Positions 7,011-15,022 of a stretch of 32,219 nt of DNA are shown piece by piece. The notes below the pieces were generated by a model. The model was given only the letters and a program-made list of their open reading frames with translations, had not been told where the DNA came from and did no database searches. A program made the translations under genes and the position numbers. This stretch comes from RSA11 sp965652565 (GTDB taxonomy: Bacteria; Actinomycetota; Thermoleophilia; Solirubrobacterales; 70-9): NCBI GenBank assembly GCA_965652565.1, contig CBFGWL010000026.1, positions 1-32,219 of the forward strand, read 5' to 3'. Position 1 is the stretch's first letter, and the number at the start of each line of letters is the position of its first letter.

Positions 7011-8042
7011 TCAGAACAGCTGGTTCTCGCCCGCGAAGATCTCCGAGACCGAGTCATCGGCGAAGATCCGGCGGATCGAGTCGGCGAGGGTCTGGGCCGC
7101 GGAGAGCACCGTGATGTTCTCGGGGGCGCCCGGGCGCATCGGGATCGTGTCGGTGACGACGATGCGCTCGATCCCGGAGTTCTCGTAGGCGAGGCGCTCG
7201 TACGCCGGCCCGGAGAAGACGCCGTGGGTGGCGGCGGCGATCACGCGCGAGGCGCCCTCGTCGAGCACGGTGCGCGCGGCGGCACAGAGCGTGCCCGCGG
7301 TGTCGATCATGTCGTCGACGAGCACGGCGGTCTTGCCCTTCACCTCGCCGACCACGTAGCCGATCTCGGCGACCTGCTGGGCGGGGCGCTCTTTCTCCAT
7401 GACGGCCCAGTGCACGCCGAGCTTGCGCGCGAAGTTGCGCGCGTGCTTCACTCGGCCCGCGTCGGGCGAGACGATCACGAGGTCGTCGGTGAAGTCCTGG
7501 TCGAGGAAGTACTGGGTGAGCATCGGGGTCGCGGTCATGTGGTCGACCGGGACCTCGAAGAAGCCCTGGATCTGCCCCGAGTGCAGGTCCATGGTGAGCA
7601 CACGATCCACGCCGACTGCCTCGAGCGCCTTGGCGACGACGCGCGCGGTGATCGGCTCGCGCGGCTGGGACTTCTTGTCCTGGCGGGCGTAACCGAACCA
7701 GGGCATGACGGCGATGATCCGGTGTGCGGAGGCGCCCTGCGCGGCGTCGACCATGGAGAGCAGCTCCATGAGGGCGTCGTTGGGCGTCATGTTCTCCGCC
7801 GGGTTCGCGGCGGTGGACTGGACGATGAAGACGTCGGCGCCGCGGATCGACTCCTCGTAGCGGCAGTACACCTCGCCGTCGGCGAAGGTGCGCAGGTCCA
7901 CGCGGCCGAGGTCGACGTCGAGCTTGGTCGCGATGCGCGCGGCGAGCTCCATCGAGGCGCGCCCCCCGAACACCATGAGGCGCTTCGTGTAGTCGTGCGG
8001 GATCGAGCTGGCGTAGCTGGGGTTCTCCTGGACGGTGCTCAC
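7011..8042 (-). CDS. prs: Ribose-phosphate pyrophosphokinase (PRPP synthase)
   Basis: A 343-residue enzyme that makes PRPP from ribose-5-phosphate and ATP for nucleotide, His and Trp synthesis. Key elements: the ATP-binding YARQDKK loop (118-124), the DLHSGQIQGFF segment (152-162) and the PRPP loop VLVDDMIDTAGT (240-251). I chose GTG 8042 because its GTGA overlaps the glmU stop (8039-8042), the same coupling used elsewhere in this window. This gives about 20 N-terminal residues before the canonical fold. A much longer open frame upstream is only a shadow of glmU. Confidence 0.96.
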   Translation of the reverse strand: MSTVQENPSYASSIPHDYTKRLMVFGGRASMELAARIATKLDVDLGRVDLRTFADGEVYCRYEESIRGADVFIVQSTAANPAENMTPNDALMELLSMVDAAQGASAHRIIAVMPWFGYARQDKKSQPREPITARVVAKALEAVGVDRVLTMDLHSGQIQGFFEVPVDHMTATPMLTQYFLDQDFTDDLVIVSPDAGRVKHARNFARKLGVHWAVMEKERPAQQVAEIGYVVGEVKGKTAVLVDDMIDTAGTLCAAARTVLDEGASRVIAAATHGVFSGPAYERLAYENSGIERIVVTDTIPMRPGAPENITVLSAAQTLADSIRRIFADDSVSEIFAGENQLF

Positions 8043-9433
8043 GAGTCCTCTCTCGCTTTCTTGCGGTCGGCGTAGCCCTCGATGTTGCGCTGTTTGGCGT
8101 CGCTCACCGCCAGGTCCCCTGCCGGAACGTCCTTGCGGATGACGGCACCGGCGCCAGTGTAAGCGTCGGGGCCGACGGTGACTGGCGCTACGAGCGAGGT
8201 GTGCACGCCGATTCGCGCACCTTCCCCGATCTTCGTGCGGTGCTTGTGCGTGCCGTCGTAGTTCGCGGTGATCGTGCCGGCGCCCAGGTTCGCCTTGGCG
8301 CCGACCTCTGCGTCGCCGACGTATGAGAGGTGCGGGACCTTGGCGCCCCGCTCTATACGCGAGTTCTTGATCTCGACGAAGGTGCCCGCCTTGGAGTTCG
8401 CGGCGAGCGTCGCCCCGGGGCGCAGGTAGGCGAAGGGGCCGACGCTGCACCCCTCCCCCACCTCAGCCTCGATGAGGTGCGAGCGCAGGACGTTGGCGCC
8501 TGGCCCGATGCGCGAGTCGACCACGGTTGTGTGCGGGCCGACCGTGGCGCCGGTGGCGATGTGGGTGTCGCCGCGCAGGTACGTGCCCGGCTCGATCGTC
8601 ACGTCGGGCTCGATCTCCACATCGGCCTCGATCCAGGTGCTCTGCGGGTCGATGATCGTGACGCCGGCGAGCATGTGGCGCTCGAGGATGCGCCGGCGCG
8701 CCTCGGCGGCGGCGAGGGCGAGATCGGCGCGCGTGTTGACGCCCAGGTTGATGGACGGGTCCGGGGCGACGTGGGCAGCGATGCGCTTGCCGGAGGAGCG
8801 CAGGATCGGCAGGACGTCGGGCAGGAAGTACTCGCCCGTCGCCTCGTCCTTGGTGAGGCGCGTGAGCGCGTCGGCCAGCGCGGGTCCGTCGAAGCAGTAG
8901 GTGCCGGCGTTGATCTCGCGGATGGCGAGGATCTCGGTAGGCACGCTCGCCGGGTCCTTGGTCTCGACGATGCGCTCCACCGCGCCGGTGGGGTCGCGCA
9001 CGACGCGCCCGTAGCTGCCGGGCTCGTCGGTCTCGATGGTCATGACGGTGGCCTGCGCCTCGGCCGCGCGATGGGCTTCGACGAGCCCGGTGATGAGCTC
9101 GGGCGTGACGAGCGGATGGTCGCCCGAGAGCACGACGACCTCGCCCGAGTCGCGGATCACGTCGAGCGCGGCGCGCATCGCCCCGCCGGTGCCGTCGGAC
9201 TCGGGTTGGACGACGGTCTCCGTGCCCTCGGGCAGCCCCGGGCTGAGATCGCGCTCGGGCGAGACGATCACGACGACGCGCCCGGCGCCCGCGTCGCGCG
9301 CGGCGAGCACGGGCCAGGCGACCATCGGCCGGCCGCAGACGGGATGCAGGACCTTGGGCAGCGCCGAGCGCATGCGTGTTCCTTCGCCCGCGGCCATGAT
9401 CAGGACCGTGGGCCCTTGAGCGGAGGCGGTCAC
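8039..9433 (-). CDS. glmU: Bifunctional GlcNAc-1-P uridyltransferase / GlcN-1-P acetyltransferase
   Basis: A 464-residue GlmU that makes UDP-GlcNAc, the precursor of peptidoglycan. The N-terminal pyrophosphorylase domain has the nucleotide loop MAAGEGTRMRS (13-23) and the downstream PKVLH; the C-terminal half is a left-handed beta-helix acetyltransferase with the NYDGTHKHRT and IGVHTSLVAPV segments. The open frame reaches 9478, but I prefer GTG 9433, because its first bases overlap the TGA of the upstream HNH gene (GTGA, 9430-9433). No clear ribosome-binding site precedes it, consistent with coupling. UDP-GlcNAc supply would then partly depend on read-through from the HNH gene unless an internal promoter exists. 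Confidence 0.96.
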   Translation of the reverse strand: MTASAQGPTVLIMAAGEGTRMRSALPKVLHPVCGRPMVAWPVLAARDAGAGRVVVIVSPERDLSPGLPEGTETVVQPESDGTGGAMRAALDVIRDSGEVVVLSGDHPLVTPELITGLVEAHRAAEAQATVMTIETDEPGSYGRVVRDPTGAVERIVETKDPASVPTEILAIREINAGTYCFDGPALADALTRLTKDEATGEYFLPDVLPILRSSGKRIAAHVAPDPSINLGVNTRADLALAAAEARRRILERHMLAGVTIIDPQSTWIEADVEIEPDVTIEPGTYLRGDTHIATGATVGPHTTVVDSRIGPGANVLRSHLIEAEVGEGCSVGPFAYLRPGATLAANSKAGTFVEIKNSRIERGAKVPHLSYVGDAEVGAKANLGAGTITANYDGTHKHRTKIGEGARIGVHTSLVAPVTVGPDAYTGAGAVIRKDVPAGDLAVSDAKQRNIEGYADRKKAREDS

Positions 9434-10182
9434 GGGGGGAATCGTAGAACGCATTCGCGTTCGTAAAAGCGCAGCCACTTGCGGACGGCGTTGTCGGATA
9501 CGCCGTAGCGGCGCCCGACCGCGCTGTAGCCGAGGGCTTCCACCTCGCCGAGCAGCTGCTCGTACGGGGGTCGCTCCACCTTCCGGCGGGCCTCGCCGGC
9601 GGCGCGCCCGCGACGTTCAGCGCAGGCACGAGAGCAGAAGCGCTGGCCGCGGCGCCGTGGCCGGTATTCCGCCCCGCATTCCTCGCAGCGGCGCGCCGGG
9701 CGCCGGTTCTTGCGGCCGCAGTGAGTGTCCAGCGTGGCGGCGCAGTTGGGGCAGAGGATCCGCAGGTTCTCGAGGCGGTTGTCGTTCGGGACGCCGTTGA
9801 TGTGATCGATGATCAGCGCCATGCGCTTGCCCCGCCAAAGCTCACCTTGGCCGCACTCCTCGCAGCGGCGCTCCTTGAGCCCCTCGCGGAAGAGACGCTC
9901 CTTGAGGTGCTTGCGGCTGTACGTCGAGTCGCGGACGAGGATCTCGGCGATCGGGATCGCCTTTCCGCGGTTCGCCGGGCCCCTCCCCGTCGGGCGAAAA
10001 TGGCCGGTGTCGATGCCCCACCGGCGCGCGTAGCGCTTGATCGTCGCGGCGTTGCCGCCGGCGGTGCGATAGCCGAGCCGGCGCAGGGTCTCCGACCAGG
10101 AGACGGACGCGGCGATCGCCCGCTCGAGCTGCTGCCGGGTGAACCTGGTTCCGCGTTTCACGAACATATGTTCGTGTTCCAT
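9430..10182 (-). CDS. HNH endonuclease-type protein with second zinc finger and C-terminal helix-turn-helix
   Basis: A 250-residue protein of a type often seen in actinobacterial genomes and phages. An N-terminal helical module (14-62) has the SETLRRLGYRTAGGN pattern and ends in GIDTGHF. The HNH core has Cys107/Cys110, the DHINGVPNDN segment (126-135) and Cys144/Cys147. A second zinc finger uses Cys166, Cys169, Cys183 and Cys187. The last ~35 residues resemble a DNA-binding helix-turn-helix (YSAVGRRYGVSDNAVRKWL). Nicking of DNA is the family activity; the target is unknown. The start is uncertain: ATG 10182, ATG 10167 or GTG 10161, none with a good ribosome-binding site. A LexA-type palindrome covers this start region. 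The stop overlaps the glmU start. Confidence 0.88.
   Translation of the reverse strand: MEHEHMFVKRGTRFTRQQLERAIAASVSWSETLRRLGYRTAGGNAATIKRYARRWGIDTGHFRPTGRGPANRGKAIPIAEILVRDSTYSRKHLKERLFREGLKERRCEECGQGELWRGKRMALIIDHINGVPNDNRLENLRILCPNCAATLDTHCGRKNRRPARRCEECGAEYRPRRRGQRFCSRACAERRGRAAGEARRKVERPPYEQLLGEVEALGYSAVGRRYGVSDNAVRKWLRFYERECVLRFPP
10159..10176. promoter_or_regulatory. Perfect LexA (SOS, Cheo-type) operator palindrome
   Basis: CACGAACATATGTTCGTG is an 18-bp perfect palindrome. Its core CGAACATATGTTCG fits the LexA box of Gram-positive bacteria and actinobacteria (CGAAC, four bases, GTTCG) exactly. It covers the start region of the leftward HNH gene and lies about 40 bp upstream of the rightward tRNA-Gln gene. 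Repression of the HNH(-glmU-prs) transcript by LexA is the simplest reading; an effect on tRNA-Gln is also possible by position. Confidence 0.8.
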
Positions 10183-10200
10183 CCGGACGGAAATTCGCCC

Positions 10201-10206
10201 TACACT
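10201..10206 (+). promoter_or_regulatory. Probable -10 element of the tRNA-Gln promoter
   Basis: TACACT lies 10 bp before the first base of tRNA-Gln, the expected place for a -10 hexamer whose transcript starts a few bases upstream of the tRNA. A poor -35 match (TTCCAT at 10177-10182, 18-bp spacing) precedes it, directly beside the LexA-type palindrome. Confidence 0.4.
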
Positions 10207-10215
10207 CAGGCTCGA

Positions 10216-10290
10216 TCCGGGGTGGTGTAGTGGCAGCACGTGAGGTTTTGGTCCTCAAGGCGATTTTGGGTTCGATTCCCTCCCCCGGAG
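10216..10290 (+). tRNA. tRNA-Gln (anticodon TTG), irregular T arm
   Basis: Acceptor stem TCCGGGG (10216-10222) pairs with CCCCGGA (10283-10289), with discriminator G at 10290 as usual for tRNA-Gln. The D stem is GTG/CAC. The anticodon stem TGAGG/CCTCA (10241-10245/10253-10257) encloses loop TTTTGGT with anticodon TTG at 10248-10250. The T loop TTCGATT (10271-10277) is standard, but the T stem TTGGG/CCCTC has only three good pairs, and the variable loop is 8 nt (10258-10265) rather than 4-5. CCA is not encoded. It is either a tolerated variant or a decaying copy. Confidence 0.88.
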
Positions 10291-10323
10291 TGGCTGGCTC
10301 AAGCGCCGCTGCAGCTCGACCGT

Positions 10324-10346
10324 CCGGCCGCCGCGTTCACGGCCGG
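10324..10346. terminator. Possible bidirectional hairpin between tRNA-Gln and the PucR-type gene
   Basis: CCGGCCG (10324-10330) and CGGCCGG (10340-10346) form a 7-bp perfect stem with a 9-nt loop in the 86-bp gap between two convergent genes. No T-run follows, so the assignment rests on position and stem only. Confidence 0.35.
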
Positions 10347-10376
10347 CGTCCTGCGCGCCCGGTACGAGCCCCAGCC

Positions 10377-11627
10377 CTAGTCGTCCGCGCCCTTGGGCTT
10401 CGGCACCTTGCCGGCCTCCGTGCCGGGCTCGGTCGCCGGGCCGCGCGGTGACGGGATGCCGAGGACGCGCATCGACTTGAGACCGAGGCCGAGCTTCTCG
10501 CGCCCCTCGGTCGAGGAGATGTCGTGGCCGCAGAGCTCCTTGACCCGCTCCAGCCGGTAGCGAATCGTGTGGCGGTGCGTGAACATCTGCTCCGCCGTCG
10601 GCGTCACGTTCCCGTCGTTCTCCAGATACGCCTCGATCGTCGCCACGAGCTCCGTGTCGTACTGCTCGTCGTACGCCGCGAGCGGCGCCACCGTCTCCTC
10701 GTAGAAGCGCTCGAGCTCCGCCGGGTCCTCGCTCATCGCCGGCAGGAGCAACCGGTACGAGCCCGTGTCCTCGAACGCGAGCAGCTCGTGCCCTTCCGCC
10801 TCCGCCACGTTCGCCGCAAGCAGCGCCTCCCTGCCCGCCCGGTACAGGTCGGTCGGATCGGACGCCCACCGGCTGTACGCAACCGTCACGCGAAAGCCCG
10901 GCAGCGCCTCGGTGAGCTCGCGCGCCAGCGCCTGCGCCGCGCGCGTCAGCACCTGCGCCTCCGAGGCCGGCACCACCGCCTTGATCTCGGCGAGATCCCC
11001 CTCCTCCATCACGGCGAGCGTCCCATGCGCCTGCGTGCGCAGCACCCGCAGCGCCACCGTCATCACGCGCGAGCGCCAATCGCCCTCCTGCGCCATGTGC
11101 GGATGGGCGCGCGCGTAGATCACACCGCCCCCGTTCTCCAGATCCGCGCCCACCTCAGCGCCGCGCGCGAGGATGTCGCTCCGATCCGTCACCTGGCGCT
11201 CGAGCAGCGCGTGCACGAACGCCCCAGCCGCCTCCTCGCTAGCCCACTCCGGCGAGCGCGAGCGCTCCACCTCCAGCGCGAGCAGCGCCGCGACCATCCG
11301 CGCCAAAGCCACCGGCGCCGCCCCACCACCGCGCGGGCGGAAGCGCAACTCGCCCACCACCGAGTCAGCCACCCTCAGCTCGACGGACTCCACCCCGCGC
11401 CCACCTGAGAGCAGCTTGCTCTCCTCGTCCGACGACGCCGCCGCCACCGCGAGCACCGCCGTCGAGCGATCGATCACCGCGAGGCTCGAACCGAGCACCT
11501 GCGCCGCCGCGCGCGCGACCGCGGGCAGCCCAGCGCCCGACTCGATCGCCTCCGAGAGCGCCTCCATCTTGGTCGGATCAGCCGCCCCCGTCATCCCTTT
11601 TTCCTCGCTCGCGGCGTTGGATGCCAC
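10377..11627 (-). CDS. PucR/CdaR-family transcriptional regulator
   Basis: A 416-residue regulator with the PucR/CdaR layout: a GAF-like N-terminal sensory part (about 20-130), a GGDEF-like middle domain (about 160-290, including VTVAYSRWASDPTDLYRAGREAL), and a C-terminal helix-turn-helix with the family signature QMFTHRHTIRYRLERVKEL. Such proteins respond to small metabolites and act on nearby or distant catabolic genes; the ligand cannot be read here. The tail after the HTH is Pro/Lys-rich and probably disordered. Met12 is an alternative start. It follows the membrane microprotein gene by 74 bp and may be the last gene of the leftward ispE/DedA block. Confidence 0.88.
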   Translation of the reverse strand: MASNAASEEKGMTGAADPTKMEALSEAIESGAGLPAVARAAAQVLGSSLAVIDRSTAVLAVAAASSDEESKLLSGGRGVESVELRVADSVVGELRFRPRGGGAAPVALARMVAALLALEVERSRSPEWASEEAAGAFVHALLERQVTDRSDILARGAEVGADLENGGGVIYARAHPHMAQEGDWRSRVMTVALRVLRTQAHGTLAVMEEGDLAEIKAVVPASEAQVLTRAAQALARELTEALPGFRVTVAYSRWASDPTDLYRAGREALLAANVAEAEGHELLAFEDTGSYRLLLPAMSEDPAELERFYEETVAPLAAYDEQYDTELVATIEAYLENDGNVTPTAEQMFTHRHTIRYRLERVKELCGHDISSTEGREKLGLGLKSMRVLGIPSPRGPATEPGTEAGKVPKPKGADD

Positions 11628-11701
11628 GCTGGAATTCTGGCAGCGCCCCCGATCCAGCGCGGGAACGAGGCCCTACGCGCACCGGCGCACCCAGGCCCGC
11701 A

Positions 11702-11938
11702 TCAATTGAAGAGCGCCGTGATGTCGTCCCAGTAATAGACGATCAATACCCCGAGCGCCACGCCCAGCGCAAGCAGCGCAAGCAGCACGATCACCGAGAG
11801 GAGCGCCACCGTCGCCTTCTCCCAGCCACGGGAGAACGAGCTCACCGCCGGAGCGAGGATCAGCGCCCCGAAAGCGAGCAGGCTGAGCAGCCCGGCGCCG
11901 CCGAAGAGGAACCACTCAGTGCCGATTCGCGCGATCAC
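11702..11938 (-). CDS. Two-helix membrane microprotein coupled to the DedA-PAP2 gene
   Basis: A 78-residue protein starting at GTG 11938. The start overlaps the TGA of the upstream DedA-PAP2 gene as GTGA (11935-11938), the coupling pattern seen repeatedly here, which is why I call it a gene although a much longer spurious frame runs through it. It has two hydrophobic helices (about 10-30 and 42-68) separated by a short SRGWEK loop, and ends in YYWDDITALFN. Function is unknown; co-translation suggests a partner or accessory of the DedA-PAP2 protein. Confidence 0.7.
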   Translation of the reverse strand: MIARIGTEWFLFGGAGLLSLLAFGALILAPAVSSFSRGWEKATVALLSVIVLLALLALGVALGVLIVYYWDDITALFN

Positions 11939-13410
11939 GATCGCTGCAGATTGTTCCGGAAGTGGGCAACGACAAGCGCGACGCCCGCGCAGAGCGCGAA
12001 CGCGGACACCCCGAGCGCCCACCCGCCGCTCACGTCGCTGAGGTAGTGGACGCCGAGATAGACCCTGCTCAGCCCGATCGCCGCCGCCAGCAGCACGCCT
12101 GCCACCACGATCGCCGTCGCGTTGGCGATCCCCCGGTGCAGGCGCAGCACGAGCGTCAGCGCAAGCCACGGATAGATCACCGAGTGCGCCGCGTGCCCGC
12201 TGGGATACGAGTTGCCGTCCACGTTGATCAGCGGATCCGCGGGCCGCGGACGGCCGATGTACTCCTTGAGCTCCCACACCCCAAGGAACGTGATCGCGAC
12301 CGCGACCAGCGTCACCACGAGCTCGATCCACCGGCGCCGGAACGCGAAGAAGGCCAGCGCCGCCAACGTGACGAGCAGCGTCACGGCCGTCGAGCCGAGC
12401 GCCGTAACCACCTCCGCGACATCCGTGAGCCACCCGGCGCGCAGATCCATCACTACGTCGGTAGCCGCCCGATCCCCGGGCGTCGGCCCCGGATTCCCAT
12501 CCACGACCGATGCCAAGCCCACCAGCACGAACAGCGCCACAGCGAGCACCGCCATCGCCGACGTGAACTCCAGGCCCAGCCCACCCGGCGTGAGCCGATT
12601 CCACACAAAGCGCGCCTGCGGCTGCACCCGCCGCCCGGCCTGCACCAGCGGGCGCGTCACCGCGTGCTCCTCCATCCACCGCACCGCGCGCTCCCTGTTG
12701 CCCTCCTCGCGCAGGAACCGCACCGCGACAACCACCGCGATGATCGTCACGACGACGGTGCCGAACAAAAACGTCCCGCGCCCCGCGATCTCCCCCGCGC
12801 GCTCCAAGCTCCCGGCGAGGATGTAGCCGAGCACGGAGAACGTCGCCGCCCAGAGCCCGGTGCCGAGCACGCTGTACGGCAGGAACGCGCCGTAGCGCAT
12901 CCCCGAGCTCCCCGCGATGAACGGCGCGAGCGCGCGCACCAAACCGAGGAAGCGCCCGATCAGGATCGTCTTGCCGCCGTGCCGCTGGAAATAGTCCTCG
13001 ACCTGCGCGAAGCGCTCGTGCGTGATCCGCACCCGCGGCCCATGGCGCAGCACGAACCCCCGGCCGAGCTTGCGCCCGATCCAAAAGCTCGCCGTGTCCC
13101 CAGCCCACGCCGCGAACCACACGATCGCGATCGTGAGCACCAGTGACGTCTCGCCCTGCCCCGCGATCGTGCCCGCCACGATCACCGCCGTCTCGCCCGG
13201 GAAGACCAGCCCCACGAACGCCCCCGTCTCCAGGAAGGCGAGCACCCCCGCGAGCACGTAAGTCCATTTGCCGAGCCGCGACGCGAGCTCCTGCAGGATG
13301 TGCTCGATGTCGATCTCCGGCAGCTTGTCGCCGAAGAGCACGTACGCGATCACCACCGCCGCGACGAGCAGGAGCAGCGGGTGCTTGCCCAGCGTGCGCA
13401 GCGCGCTCAC
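11935..13410 (-). CDS. DedA (VTT/SNARE-associated) - PAP2 phosphatase fusion protein
   Basis: A 491-residue membrane protein joining two families. Residues ~40-235 are a DedA domain (ETGAFVGLVFPGE at 61-73; FQRHGGKTILIGRFLGLVRALAPFIAG at 141-167 in overlapping motifs), a family linked to flipping of phospholipids or undecaprenyl phosphate. Residues ~285-485 are a PAP2 lipid phosphatase with its three motifs: Lys382 to RPRP (387-390), PSGH (403-406) and SR448-449 with His455 and Asp459. Fusion suggests dephosphorylation of a lipid carrier on the outer face and its return across the membrane, but this is inference. The start overlaps the ispE stop as ATGA (13407-13410). Confidence 0.93.
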   Translation of the reverse strand: MSALRTLGKHPLLLLVAAVVIAYVLFGDKLPEIDIEHILQELASRLGKWTYVLAGVLAFLETGAFVGLVFPGETAVIVAGTIAGQGETSLVLTIAIVWFAAWAGDTASFWIGRKLGRGFVLRHGPRVRITHERFAQVEDYFQRHGGKTILIGRFLGLVRALAPFIAGSSGMRYGAFLPYSVLGTGLWAATFSVLGYILAGSLERAGEIAGRGTFLFGTVVVTIIAVVVAVRFLREEGNRERAVRWMEEHAVTRPLVQAGRRVQPQARFVWNRLTPGGLGLEFTSAMAVLAVALFVLVGLASVVDGNPGPTPGDRAATDVVMDLRAGWLTDVAEVVTALGSTAVTLLVTLAALAFFAFRRRWIELVVTLVAVAITFLGVWELKEYIGRPRPADPLINVDGNSYPSGHAAHSVIYPWLALTLVLRLHRGIANATAIVVAGVLLAAAIGLSRVYLGVHYLSDVSGGWALGVSAFALCAGVALVVAHFRNNLQRS

Positions 13411-14261
13411 TCGGCGCCCTCTGGATAGCCCAACCGCGCCGGCGCCGTCACGATCGCACCCGCGTAGCGCGGCGGCAGCGCCCCCGCCGCCCGGTCCGCC
13501 GCGACGATGTCCTCGAACAACCCCACCGCCGTCGGGCCCGAACCCGCGACCATCGCCACCCGCGCGCCCACCTCCTGGAGCGCATCGAGCGCCTCCGCGA
13601 TCTCCGGGCGCAGCGAGAGCGCCGCGCGCTCCAGATCGTTCACCAAAAGCTCCGCGTAGTCGAGGGGGCTCACGCCATCACCCGCCGCCTCCCGCAGCCG
13701 GCGCTCCGCCTCAGCCAGCTCCTCGGCCGAGCGCACCTTCCCGATCCGGTCAAACTCCGCGTACACCTCGCCCGCGCTCAGGCCGAAGTCGAACGGGATG
13801 AGCACGATTCCGAACTCCCCCGGCGCCGGCAGCTCCTCGAAGCGCTCCCCCGCGCCGCTGACGAGCGCGAACCGCGGCCTGATCTGCGACGGCACATCCG
13901 CGCCGAGCCCCGCCGCGACCCCCTCGAGGTCGCGCACCTGCCCCCGCGCCAGGCGCAGCACCGCCGCCGCATCAGCGCTCCCCCCGCCGAGCCCCGCCGC
14001 AACCGGGATGCGCTTGTCGATCTCGATCCGCAGCGGCGGCCCCTTCCACCCCCGCGCGCGCAGCGCATCGAGCGCCACCGCGGCCAGATTCGGCCCCTCG
14101 ACGCCCGGGCAGATCACCTGATCGAAGTCCGCCGATCCGATCTCCACCCGATCGGAGAGCACCAGCGGGCAGAACAGCGAGCGCAGCTCGTGCAGCCCGT
14201 CCGCGCGCGCCTCCCCGACGTAGAGCCCGAGGTTGAGCTTGGCGGGCGCGCGCGTGACCAT
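13407..14261 (-). CDS. ispE: 4-diphosphocytidyl-2-C-methyl-D-erythritol kinase
   Basis: A 284-residue GHMP kinase of the MEP isoprenoid pathway that phosphorylates CDP-methylerythritol. The N-terminal APAKLNLGL carries the conserved Lys8, the ATP loop PVAAGLGGGSADAAA spans 86-100, the GADVPSQ segment carries the catalytic Asp, and the C-terminal VAGSGPTAVGLF glycine loop is present. The product feeds undecaprenyl phosphate, which fits the downstream DedA-PAP2 gene. Its start and the ksgA stop share one base (TGATG), as in a tightly coupled operon. Confidence 0.95.
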   Translation of the reverse strand: MVTRAPAKLNLGLYVGEARADGLHELRSLFCPLVLSDRVEIGSADFDQVICPGVEGPNLAAVALDALRARGWKGPPLRIEIDKRIPVAAGLGGGSADAAAVLRLARGQVRDLEGVAAGLGADVPSQIRPRFALVSGAGERFEELPAPGEFGIVLIPFDFGLSAGEVYAEFDRIGKVRSAEELAEAERRLREAAGDGVSPLDYAELLVNDLERAALSLRPEIAEALDALQEVGARVAMVAGSGPTAVGLFEDIVAADRAAGALPPRYAGAIVTAPARLGYPEGAE

Positions 14262-15022
14262 CAGCCCTCCAGCTCCCCGGCGAGCGCCGCGAACTGCGCG
14301 GGGGCGAGCGCCTCGGCGCGGACACCCGGGTCGAGCCCCAGGCGCACGAGCGCCGCCTGCACCCGCTCGCGCGACGCCACCCCGGCGTTCGCCACCGAGC
14401 GTGCCAGCGCCTTGCGCCTGTGCGCGAACGCGGCGCGCACCAACCGCGCCACCCCCTCACCCGGCCACGGCGCCACGCGCTCCAGGCGCAGGAGCGCGGA
14501 ATGCACGCGCGGGCGCGGCCGGAACACCGCCGGATCGACGCGTCGCTCCAGCTCCACAGCGCACGAGAGTTGCACCAACACGCTGGGCGCACCGTACGTC
14601 TTCGAGCCCGGCGCGGCGCGTAGACGCTCGGCGATCTCCAGCTGAACCATCACGAGCCAACGCTCGAGCCGCGGCACCTCGGCGATCGTGCGCAAGAGGA
14701 CCGGCGTAGCGACCGAGTACGGCAGGTTCGCGACCATCGCGGTCGGCGCCGGGTCGAGCGCCCCGAAATCCACGCGCATCGCATCGCCCCACACGAGCTC
14801 GATCTGGGGATGCGTGTGGGCGAGCTCCTCGAGCCGCGCGCGCAACCCCTCGTCGATCTCCACAACCCACAGCTTGCGCACGAGCGGCGCGAGCTCGGCG
14901 CTCAGTACGCCCTCGCCCCCGCCCACCTCGAGCACCACGTCGTCGGCGCCCACGCGCGCGCCCCGCACGATCGCGTCGAGCAGATTGCGATCGGCGAGGA
15001 AGTTCTGCCCGAGCCTCACCAC
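14261..15022 (-). CDS. ksgA: 16S rRNA dimethyladenosine transferase
   Basis: A 253-residue KsgA/RsmA that dimethylates two adjacent adenosines near the 3' end of 16S rRNA late in 30S assembly. GQNFL (5-9), the SAM-binding LEVGGGEG (31-38), the acidic VVEID strand end (53-57), WGDAM (78-82) and catalytic NLPY (99-102) are all present, followed by the small helical C-terminal domain. It overlaps tatD by 7 nt on the upstream side and ispE by 1 nt downstream. Confidence 0.96.
   Translation of the reverse strand: MVRLGQNFLADRNLLDAIVRGARVGADDVVLEVGGGEGVLSAELAPLVRKLWVVEIDEGLRARLEELAHTHPQIELVWGDAMRVDFGALDPAPTAMVANLPYSVATPVLLRTIAEVPRLERWLVMVQLEIAERLRAAPGSKTYGAPSVLVQLSCAVELERRVDPAVFRPRPRVHSALLRLERVAPWPGEGVARLVRAAFAHRRKALARSVANAGVASRERVQAALVRLGLDPGVRAEALAPAQFAALAGELEG

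Noticed and set aside
7014..7026. GAAC-AGCTG-GTTC as a second LexA box
   Set aside because: Spacing between half-sites is five bases, not four, and it lies in the coding 3' end of prs.
11702..13267. 521-codon leftward frame as one protein
   Set aside because: Most of it is a shadow of the DedA-PAP2 gene in another frame. Only the last 78 codons after GTG 11938 look like protein.
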